A DNA stretch of 11,640 bases, taken from assembly GCA_947446835.1 (NCBI GenBank), contig CANFHS010000058.1, forward strand, positions 1-11,640, in the 5' to 3' direction. The notes below the pieces were generated by a model that saw only the letters and a list, made by a program, of their open reading frames with translations, made no database searches and was not told the DNA's origin. This document shows, one piece after another, positions 6,100 to 11,640 of this stretch. Positions within the stretch are counted from its first letter, which is position 1; each line of letters opens with the position of its first letter. Origin of the DNA: Bacteriovoracaceae bacterium (lineage in GTDB: Bacteria; Bdellovibrionota; UBA1018). The position numbers and the translations under genes are program-made.

Positions 6100-7658
6100 T
6101 GTCCATCACGAGAATTCCCAGGCTTGTCATTGTCGGCCGGCCCAACGTGGGCAAGAGCACGCTGTTCAACCGCCTGCTGGGGCGTCGTCGCGCCCTGGTG
6201 CACGACGAACCGGGCGTGACCCGGGACCGCCTCCTGGAGCCGGCCCAGTGGACCGTCCTGGGCAAGAAGATGAGCATCGAGCTCGTGGACACCGGCGGCC
6301 TCGGTGGCGATCGCTGGGCGGCCGAGATCGAGCGCCAGGTGCAGCTCGGGCTTTCGGAAGCCGACGTGGTGCTGGTGCTGCTGGATTCGCAGTCGGGGCT
6401 GACGCCTTTGGACCGCGAAGTGCTGCGGAAGCTCAAGGTTTCTGGCCTGCTCGATTCGCGCGACAAGGTCGTGATCGGGGTGGCCAACAAGGTGGATGAT
6501 CATCGGCACGAGGACCGGGTGGGCGAGCTGTACGCTTCGGGCCTGGATCCCATCCTGGCTGTCAGCGCCGAGCACGGGCGGGGCATCGATGACCTGCAGG
6601 AGCACGTGGCGACCGCGCTCCTGGAGCGTGGCTTCGAGATCTCCGGACCCGAGGACGAGGCCGAAGCCGAGCCCCAGGCTGAAGAAGACCACGAGGAACA
6701 GTCCGAAGAAGAACATTCCGAAGAAGAGCGCGATGAGGAGCTGGACGCACCGGAATTCGAGGAGCCCGAAGTGGTGGATCCGGACCGGATTCCCAGGATC
6801 GCCATCGTGGGTCGTCCGAACGTGGGCAAAAGCACCCTGGTTAACGCCCTGCTGGGCGAAGAGCGCATGATCGCAAGCCCCATTGCCGGCACGACGGTCG
6901 ACTCGGTCGACTCCGAGGCCGATATCGGTGGCAACCCTTTTGTCCTGATCGACACGGCGGGCATCCGCCGCAAGAGCAAGACCGAGCGCGGGGTCGAGGT
7001 GCTTTCGGTCGTGCAGACCCGCAAGGCGCTTGAACGCTGCGACCTCGCGGTCCTGCTGCTGGACGGCGAAGGCGGCATCACGGACCAGGACGAGAAGATC
7101 GGTGGCCTCATCGAAGAGGTGGGCTGCGGGGTCATCCTGGTCGTGAACAAGTGGGATACCCAGCGCGGCAAGAAGGGTTTCGGGCGCGAAGAGGCCGCCG
7201 AGATCATCCGCAAGGAGATGGCGTTCCTGCGCTACGCGCCGATCCTGTTCGTGAGCGCCAAGGAGCGCCGGGGTCTGGATGACCTGGGCGATCTGGTCCT
7301 GGAGATCCTCCAGCAGCGGCGGGTCAAGGTGGGCACGCACGAGCTGACCGAATGGGTCCGCAAGGCCTCGACCATCCATAATCCGATGAATGCCAAATTC
7401 TACCTGGCCCACCAGTCGGGCCGGTATCCGCCCACCTTTGTCATGCACGTCAGCGATCCGGAACGGGTGCACTTCAGCCTGCGTCGGCACCTGAGCAACG
7501 GCATCCGCGAAAAATGGGGTTTCATGGGAAGCCCCGTGCGCGTGCTTTTCGTCAAGGGCGGCAGCGACCGCAAGGCGGATCCGCGCAAGGCCCGGAAGTC
7601 CATGTCCAAGACCCGCCGGGGCGAAGACCGCAAGAAGCGCGGCGTGATCACCAAGTGA
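6099..7658 (+). CDS. der: Ribosome biogenesis GTPase Der (EngA)
   Basis: Der is the double-GTPase needed for 50S ribosomal subunit assembly. Domain 1 has GRPNVGKST (13-21), DEPGVTRDR (36-44), DTGG (64-67), NKVD (130-133) and SAEHGRG (156-162). Domain 2 has GRPNVGKST (238-246), GTTVD (264-268, where GTTRD is usual), DTAGIRRKSK (285-294), NKWD (350-353) and SAK (386-388). A KH-like C-terminal domain covers about 405-487, and the last ~30 residues form a basic tail. Between the G domains (184-229) is a long acidic linker: 26 of 46 residues are Asp or Glu. This partly explains the 519-residue length against about 436-490 in well-known homologues. The ATG overlaps the era stop by one base, with AGAGGAA upstream. 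The 3' end overlaps a convergent gene by 11 bp. Confidence 0.97.
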   Translation: MSITRIPRLVIVGRPNVGKSTLFNRLLGRRRALVHDEPGVTRDRLLEPAQWTVLGKKMSIELVDTGGLGGDRWAAEIERQVQLGLSEADVVLVLLDSQSGLTPLDREVLRKLKVSGLLDSRDKVVIGVANKVDDHRHEDRVGELYASGLDPILAVSAEHGRGIDDLQEHVATALLERGFEISGPEDEAEAEPQAEEDHEEQSEEEHSEEERDEELDAPEFEEPEVVDPDRIPRIAIVGRPNVGKSTLVNALLGEERMIASPIAGTTVDSVDSEADIGGNPFVLIDTAGIRRKSKTERGVEVLSVVQTRKALERCDLAVLLLDGEGGITDQDEKIGGLIEEVGCGVILVVNKWDTQRGKKGFGREEAAEIIRKEMAFLRYAPILFVSAKERRGLDDLGDLVLEILQQRRVKVGTHELTEWVRKASTIHNPMNAKFYLAHQSGRYPPTFVMHVSDPERVHFSLRRHLSNGIREKWGFMGSPVRVLFVKGGSDRKADPRKARKSMSKTRRGEDRKKRGVITK

Positions 7659-8442
7659 ACATGAGGTTCGCGCCGAAGGTGTAGAACAGGCCGGTCAGGT
7701 CAGGCAGGTACCCGGCACCGGCCACATTGTAGCTGGTGGAATGGGTGTCGTTGAACGTGACCGAGTGGATGCGCGCGTCCACCGACAGGTAGGTGGACTT
7801 GGGCTTGATGGCGAACTCCAGGCCGGCTCCTGCCGAAATTCCGAAGCTGGTGTCGCGGTCGGTGGTGTTCTCGGACGGGGTGGTCTGGGTCAGTGTGTAG
7901 GAGCCGATGCCGAGCTGCAGGAAGGGATTGGCAAAAGCGATGGGCGCCGAGGCGTCGCGGGTGTCCAGGTAGTACCTGAGGTTCGCGCCCAGCACGAGCA
8001 GGCTCACGTCCGTGTGGCCGCCCAGTTCGGGCACCGAGTAGCCGTGCTTCATGCTCGTCAGGTCCAGGTCCAGCGCGAAGTTGAAGGTGAACCAGTAGAC
8101 GGTGCGGAAGTCGATCATCGGGAAGCCGCCTTCCCAGAGCCTTCCGCGGTTGCCCGTGGCCCCCGACATGCCCAGGCCCAGCTGGACGGCGAAGAGCCGG
8201 GCGCTCTGGTAGAACTTCATGTCCTCGGCTTCCTGGGTCTCCTCGTTGAACTCGCCGTACTCGGTGAACGGCGTGCTCGTGTAGTCTTCCTCTTCGGGCT
8301 GCTGGCTGCGGTCACTGGAGGCGCGGTCATTGGCCAGTGCCGAATGGGTCTGCAGGAGCAGCGCGAGCGCCCCGAGCGCCGCGAGCCGTGAGCCGCGTCC
8401 ACCCCGACGACTGGAATCAGAAGTAGAAGTGCATTCCCGCAT
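7648..8442 (-). CDS. Outer-membrane beta-barrel protein, function unknown
   Basis: I recognise the fold type but no named family. The 264-residue protein begins with a twin-Arg-rich n-region (SRRGGRGSR) and a hydrophobic stretch AALGALALLL, with likely Sec cleavage after SALA (residue 37). An acidic, presumably periplasmic or plug-like segment follows (about 48-75, rich in E/D). From about 80 on, alternating hydrophobic/polar strands with aromatic ends (YWFTFNFALDLDL, LLVLGANLRYYL, LGIGSYTL, AGAGLEFAI, FYTFGANLMFTW) indicate an 8- to 10-strand barrel. The terminal Trp fits the BAM recognition signal. The only usable start is ATG 8442, inside the last codons of the upstream barrel gene (26-bp overlap) without a clear ribosome-binding site, so translation is probably coupled. 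Its stop lies 11 bp inside der on the other strand. A similar architecture to its neighbour suggests an old duplication, which is inference. Confidence 0.78.
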   Translation of the reverse strand: MRECTSTSDSSRRGGRGSRLAALGALALLLQTHSALANDRASSDRSQQPEEEDYTSTPFTEYGEFNEETQEAEDMKFYQSARLFAVQLGLGMSGATGNRGRLWEGGFPMIDFRTVYWFTFNFALDLDLTSMKHGYSVPELGGHTDVSLLVLGANLRYYLDTRDASAPIAFANPFLQLGIGSYTLTQTTPSENTTDRDTSFGISAGAGLEFAIKPKSTYLSVDARIHSVTFNDTHSTSYNVAGAGYLPDLTGLFYTFGANLMFTW

Positions 8443-8911
8443 TCAGGAAGCTCAAGCCCAGGGTGCGGAGGCCGTAGCTTCCGCTCAGGTTGTCGAACGT
8501 GGCGCCGGTTTCCATCGAGAAGCCCAGGCTCTGGACGCCCGGGATGAAGAACTCGGCCCCGAAGCCGCCCAGGAACTCGGCACCCGTGTGCGAGTTGCCC
8601 GAGACCACGCCGGCACCCAGCATGAAGTAGAAGTTGAGGTCCGTCTCGAGGAAGAGGTTCTTGAAGAACTTGACCCCGGTCGCCGAGTTCGAGGGGCTTG
8701 CGGTGGAAAGACCCAGGATGGCCTCGGCCCCCACGTCGCGGGTGAAGGCGTACTTGACGCTGACGGCAGGGGCCCCGTCACTCACCCGCATGTTGGCGAA
8801 TTCCGAGTTGTAGCCCAGGCCCAGACGGCCTTGGAGATCCCGCGCCTGCGCGGCGGCGGGCAGCATCAGCAGGACCGGAGCAAGCCACGCGAAACGGCTA
8901 AAAAGTTTCAT
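8417..8911 (-). CDS. Small outer-membrane beta-barrel protein, function unknown
   Basis: A small exported protein of 164 residues if started at ATG 8911; a TTG at 8920 would add three residues. ATG is preferred because GGAAAAG lies directly upstream, though close. The signal peptide is clear: MKLFSRF, hydrophobic core AWLAPVLLMLP, cleavage after AAAQA (residue 23). The mature part has glycine-rich amphipathic strands with aromatic belts (GRLGLGYNSEF, VSVKYAF, LETDLNFYFMLGAG, GFGAEFF, LGLSFLNAGMHFYF) and ends in Phe, as barrels inserted by BAM usually do. The size fits an eight-strand barrel of the OmpA/OmpW/OmpX type, but no family signature is visible. It is first in a two-gene minus-strand operon with the overlapping barrel gene downstream, and is divergent from the TPR gene across a 65-bp gap. 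Confidence 0.77.
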   Translation of the reverse strand: MKLFSRFAWLAPVLLMLPAAAQARDLQGRLGLGYNSEFANMRVSDGAPAVSVKYAFTRDVGAEAILGLSTASPSNSATGVKFFKNLFLETDLNFYFMLGAGVVSGNSHTGAEFLGGFGAEFFIPGVQSLGFSMETGATFDNLSGSYGLRTLGLSFLNAGMHFYF

Positions 8912-8941
8912 CTTTTCCAAGGGTAACTGCCGGCTTTCCTT

Positions 8942-8970
8942 TTGACAACCCTGGAGGACTCTTCTACATC
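8942..8970 (+). promoter_or_regulatory. Candidate promoter for the TPR-bamB operon, overlapping an opposing one
   Basis: TTGACA at 8942-8947 is a perfect -35 hexamer and TACATC at 8965-8970 a weak -10 (3 of 6) with a 17-bp spacer. On the minus strand TTGTCA (8943-8948) is followed after 17 bp by TACCCT (8920-8925), a matching weak promoter for the two barrel genes. The two -35 boxes share five bases, so the two RNA polymerases would compete. The -10 boxes are poor, hence the modest confidence. Confidence 0.4.
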
Positions 8971-8976
8971 CAAGGC

Positions 8977-9789
8977 ATGTCCACCTCCTTTTCGGAATCC
9001 TTCCCGCATCTCGACAAGAAGGCCCTGAAACGTCCGGACGGTTTCGTGACGCAGGCCCGGAACGCCGCTGGATCGATGAGTCGGCAATCGAGGCTCTGGG
9101 TGGCAGGTCTGGGGACCGTGCTGGCCATCGCAGCGATCGCCGGATTCGTGTCGAACCGCCGCGACGCCAAGGCCGCGAAGGCCGGTGAGACCCTGTTCCA
9201 GGTGCACAAGATCGAGCAGCAGGAGCTGGCAGCGCTGGCTCCTGCCACCCCGGCCCCGGCGAGCACCGGGAAAGAAGGCGCTGCCAAGAAAGCGGCTGAA
9301 GCCCCGCAGAAGCCTTCGGTCGATTCGCTCAAGTTTGACGTGGATGCCAAGCTGTCGGCGACCGTGAAGGGTTACCGGGACCTGATTGCCCAGCTGGGCG
9401 ATACCCGTCCGGGTTTTGAAGCGCGCCTGCTCCTGGGCGGTCTCTACCTGAATCACGGCGAGGCCGCCAAGGCCGTGCCGCTCTTCGAGGACGCCGGCAA
9501 GACCGCTCCAGACGCGATCGAAAAGGCCTCCGCGCTGTCGTCGCTCGGGTATGCCCACGAGGCCCTGGGCAAAGCCCCGGAAGCCCTGGCGGCCTTTGAG
9601 GCGGCTCTCGCGGCCGCTCCCAAGGACCATGCTGGGCTCCGCGGTGATCTGCTCCTTTCGGTGGCCCGCGTGCACGAAGGCGCCAAGGATCTGGCGCGTG
9701 CGCGCCAGGCCTACGACCGGGTCATCTCGGAGTTGCCGAGCAGCGAGTTTGCCAAGGCGGCCGAGCAGTCCAAATTGCAGTTGCAGTGA
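8977..9789 (+). CDS. Membrane-anchored tetratricopeptide-repeat protein, YfgM-like
   Basis: A 270-residue single-pass protein. A short N-terminal cytoplasmic segment (1-39, with LKRPDGF) is followed by one membrane helix (about 41-58, WVAGLGTVLAIAAIAGFV) and RR at its far side, then an Ala/Pro/Lys linker (about 86-113). Helix pairs of TPR type follow at about 149-176, 184-217 (ALSSLGYAHEALGKAPEALAAFEAALAAAP) and 224-258. This layout and its place directly before bamB match E. coli YfgM, a SecYEG/periplasmic-chaperone-associated protein, though the sequence alone does not prove orthology. The RR after the helix leaves topology ambiguous; YfgM-like orientation would put the TPRs in the periplasm. 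ATG 8977 has no well-placed ribosome-binding site: GGAGGA at 8953-8958 is 18 nt away and AAGG is only one base away. The frame is open upstream, but no other start codon is seen nearby. Confidence 0.75.
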   Translation: MSTSFSESFPHLDKKALKRPDGFVTQARNAAGSMSRQSRLWVAGLGTVLAIAAIAGFVSNRRDAKAAKAGETLFQVHKIEQQELAALAPATPAPASTGKEGAAKKAAEAPQKPSVDSLKFDVDAKLSATVKGYRDLIAQLGDTRPGFEARLLLGGLYLNHGEAAKAVPLFEDAGKTAPDAIEKASALSSLGYAHEALGKAPEALAAFEAALAAAPKDHAGLRGDLLLSVARVHEGAKDLARARQAYDRVISELPSSEFAKAAEQSKLQLQ

Positions 9790-9809
9790 TCATCACGGGG
9801 GGATTCTTG

Positions 9810-10991
9810 ATGCGGGCGTTGGCTGGATTGGGCCTGTCTGCGGTGCTCGGATTGGCCGCAGCGGGTTGTGCCGGAAAGAACATCAACCGGGATCTGGGCG
9901 CGGACTCCCGCATCCTGGTCCGCCAGTGGACGATTCCCACGTCGACGCTGACTGAGGCCGGGGACCATGGCTTTGAAGTGGCCAATCCCCTGGTCCACGA
10001 GAACACGCTGATCTATGGCAGCCGCGCGGGTGGACTGACTTCCCTTTATCCCACGCTTCAGCAGTCCCGCTGGAGCCTGCCCATCCCGGGCGGGGTCCTG
10101 AGCGAGGTGGCCCTGGATCGCGGAACCCTGTACTTCGGCGGCGGCGACGGCTTCCTCTACTCGGTCAATGCCGAGAACGGTCGCGTGAACTGGCGGTATG
10201 ACCTGCACAATCCGGCGGTGTCCCGTCCGGTCGTCGAGGGGGGGCGCCTGTTCGTGACCACCGCGGACGACACCGTGTACGCCTTTGATGCCGGCACCGG
10301 CAAATGGTTGTGGCACTACCGCCGGCGCCCCAGCGGAGCGGCGACCACCCGCGCGGCTTCGAGCCCGTTGGTGGATGGTGGCGAGGTCCTGGTGGGGCTG
10401 AGCGACGGCTTCCTGGTTTCGCTGAACGTCGCCGACGGAGCCTTGAAGTGGGAGCGCAAGATCCACTCGGGCAACAAGTTCACCGACGTCGACGCCCGCC
10501 CCGTGCTGAGCGACGGCGTGCTTTACGTGCCTTCCTATGACGGCTCCCTGTATGCGCTGAAGCGCCAGGGGGGCGAGATCCTGTGGCGCTTCGATGCCGG
10601 CGGAAGCAAACAGGTCGTGGTCGACGGGGAACGCCTTTACTACCCGTCGAGCGACGGCACCATCTATGCCCTCCAGAAGTCCAACGCCAAGGTCCTGTGG
10701 AAGTTCTCGATGGACGGAGGCACTCCCACGCAGATCCTGATGACGGAAGGAAAGCTCGTGGTGGGCTCGAGCTTCCAGTACCTCTATCTGCTCGACAAGA
10801 AGACCGGCGCAGGGCTTTACCGCTTCAACGCGGGATGGGGCAGCGGCTTCTACGGCGCCCCGGCCTACGATTCCGCGGCCCGTCGCCTTTACGTGATGTC
10901 CTCGGGCGGGAACCTCTACTCGTTCAGTGCCCGGGGCGAGGACCAGCGTCGCGCTCCCCATGGTGCCACCGAACCGTACGGATTCCTCTGA
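9810..10991 (+). CDS. bamB: Outer-membrane assembly lipoprotein BamB-like, PQQ-type beta-propeller
   Basis: BamB is an outer-membrane lipoprotein of the BAM complex whose eight-bladed propeller helps BamA insert beta-barrel proteins. From ATG 9810 (393 aa) the protein has a lipoprotein signal peptide with the modified Cys at residue 20 (LAAAGC); the +2 Ala does not suggest inner-membrane retention. Propeller blades recur with the PQQ-repeat pattern of beta strand, D-G-x-L/V-Y-A, G-x-x-x-W: for example GGGDGFLYSVNAENGRVNW, TADDTVYAFDAGTGKWLW, SDGFLVSLNVADGALKW, SYDGSLYALKRQGGEILW and SSDGTIYALQKSNAKVLW. The start is set by GGGGGGA at 9797-9803, about 6 nt upstream; an earlier GTG at 9786 overlapping the TPR stop is less likely. 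It follows the YfgM-like gene with a 20-bp gap, as in E. coli. PQQ propellers also occur in dehydrogenases, but the lipobox, length and neighbours favour BamB. Confidence 0.87.
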   Translation: MRALAGLGLSAVLGLAAAGCAGKNINRDLGADSRILVRQWTIPTSTLTEAGDHGFEVANPLVHENTLIYGSRAGGLTSLYPTLQQSRWSLPIPGGVLSEVALDRGTLYFGGGDGFLYSVNAENGRVNWRYDLHNPAVSRPVVEGGRLFVTTADDTVYAFDAGTGKWLWHYRRRPSGAATTRAASSPLVDGGEVLVGLSDGFLVSLNVADGALKWERKIHSGNKFTDVDARPVLSDGVLYVPSYDGSLYALKRQGGEILWRFDAGGSKQVVVDGERLYYPSSDGTIYALQKSNAKVLWKFSMDGGTPTQILMTEGKLVVGSSFQYLYLLDKKTGAGLYRFNAGWGSGFYGAPAYDSAARRLYVMSSGGNLYSFSARGEDQRRAPHGATEPYGFL

Positions 10992-10997
10992 GTGCCC

Positions 10998-11640
10998 ATG
11001 CGCCTGCGGGTCCTGGCTCCTCTCTTGCTGTTCCTGGCGGCGGCACCGGCCTGGGCGAACCGCTCGGCGACGGTGAAGGCCGAGGTGGCGCTCCGCCAGA
11101 CACCGCAAGCCCAAGGGGTGGTGCTGGAAACCCTGAAGCCCGGCGCCCAGCTCACCACTTCGGACAAGGCCAGCCGCGAGGGGTTCTACCGCGTCAGGAC
11201 CGCCCAGGGGCGTCTGGGGTGGGTGGAGTCCACGGCGCTGAGCTTTGAGCAGGCGGACCCTTCCCGCATGAGGTGGACCTTCCGGGGCTACTGGGGCCTG
11301 GACGCCTTCAAGCTTTCCGACTTCAACACGGCTTACACGACCCAGTCCTTGTCCAACGGCGTGTACTGGGGCGGGGAAGTGCTCTACTCGCTTTCCCCGA
11401 GCTGGGCCTTGGCCTTTCGACTGGAGCGGATCCAGAAGACCGTGACCCTCGAGGTGGTGGATCAGGGCCAGACCTTTGAGCTCAAGCTGAGGAGCCAGCC
11501 GCTGCTGCTGGGAGCTCAGGCCATGCTGATGACCCGACCCTCCTGGCGCCTTCATGCCGCCGGATACGCCGGATTGGGCCTGGGGACGTCCTTTGTGGCC
11601 ACGCAGAGCAATTCCACCCTGGAGAACTCCAGCACCTATC
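10998..11640 (+). CDS. Secreted SH3b-domain protein with beta-barrel-like C-terminal part, 3' end outside window
   Basis: A gene with no stop in the window: 214 codons and one base are visible. Residues 1-20 are a Sec signal peptide (MRLRVLAPLLLFLAAAPAWA). Residues about 22-82 form a bacterial SH3 (SH3b) domain, with VALRQTP, a KPGAQL turn and the diagnostic end GRLGWVESTAL. Beyond about 90 the chain shows alternating strands with aromatic and glycine content (MRWTFRGYWGL, VYWGGEVLYSL, WALAFRLERI, LHAAGYAGLGLGTSF), suggesting an outer-membrane barrel, though the far end is unseen. ATG 10998 is preferred; a GTG at 10992, directly after the bamB stop, would add only two residues. Neither has a strong ribosome-binding site, so coupling to bamB is likely. 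SH3b domains usually bind peptidoglycan or proteins; a barrel with an SH3b tether to the cell wall is an inference. Confidence 0.78.
   Translation, partial: MRLRVLAPLLLFLAAAPAWANRSATVKAEVALRQTPQAQGVVLETLKPGAQLTTSDKASREGFYRVRTAQGRLGWVESTALSFEQADPSRMRWTFRGYWGLDAFKLSDFNTAYTTQSLSNGVYWGGEVLYSLSPSWALAFRLERIQKTVTLEVVDQGQTFELKLRSQPLLLGAQAMLMTRPSWRLHAAGYAGLGLGTSFVATQSNSTLENSSTY

Noticed and set aside
6648..6785. A simple-sequence repeat in the acidic coding stretch of der.
   Set aside because: GAA/GAG codons recur, but with varied third bases and interrupting codons; no tandem unit of fixed length repeats, so it is selected composition and not a repeat array.
6063..7490. A 475-codon open frame on the minus strand opposite der.
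   Set aside because: It mirrors the codons of a certain der gene with all GTPase motifs; the antisense product is low-complexity and shows no family motif.
9711..11555. A 614-codon open frame on the minus strand, antisense to bamB and its neighbours.
   Set aside because: Its product is rich in Arg, Gly, His and Gln without domain features, and the plus strand carries clear signal peptides, PQQ repeats and an SH3b domain. Long antisense frames are expected in GC-rich DNA.
1..11640. CRISPR arrays, insertion sequences, tRNA genes or defence genes.
   Set aside because: No direct repeats with regular spacing, transposase motifs or cloverleaf-like segments were seen; coding genes fill almost the whole window.

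Overview
The window is about 11.6 kb of gene-dense, GC-rich DNA (well above 60% GC by eye) from a Gram-negative (diderm) bacterium. It carries a BamB-type outer-membrane assembly lipoprotein, three beta-barrel-type proteins with Sec signal peptides, and a probable periplasmic phosphoesterase. The gene content and order (mnmA-mtaB, rnc-era-der, then a TPR protein and bamB) would suit a Bdellovibrionota, Myxococcota or other former deltaproteobacterial lineage. That placement is inference; nothing here fixes the taxon. I see no mobile element, CRISPR array, tRNA, rRNA or phage gene.

Layout. (1) Positions 1-2229, plus strand: the 3' part of a divergent mnmA (tRNA U34 2-thiolation) overlapping mtaB (methylthiolation of t6A37), both sulfur-modifying enzymes of the tRNA anticodon loop. 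(2) 2234-4273, minus strand: a secreted 5'-nucleotidase-family metallophosphoesterase with an extra C-terminal CARDB-like domain, convergent with mtaB; the two stop codons lie in one small palindrome. (3) A 189-bp gap (4274-4462), partly AT-rich, separates this gene from rnc and probably holds divergent promoters. (4) 4463-7658, plus strand: a tight rnc-era-der operon for RNA processing and ribosome assembly. (5) 7648-8911, minus strand: two overlapping outer-membrane beta-barrel genes, convergent with and overlapping der. (6) 8977-11640, plus strand: a membrane-anchored TPR protein resembling YfgM, a bamB-like PQQ-propeller lipoprotein, and a new signal-peptide/SH3b/beta-barrel-like protein running off the end.

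How the genes fit together. In E. coli yfgM, bamB and der are neighbours. Here the same three functions sit together, but two inverted outer-membrane protein genes lie between der and the yfgM/bamB pair, and a third envelope protein follows bamB. This puts probable BAM-machinery components next to likely substrates.

The window is mostly conserved housekeeping DNA and I do not see a convincing undescribed system. The points most worth a second look are: an RNase III with Ser at a position normally held by an active-site Asp; a strongly diverged MnmA C-terminal half; a 46-residue acidic linker in Der; a 5'-nucleotidase-like enzyme lacking the usual nucleotide-site motif; and the three barrel-type genes clustered around bamB.
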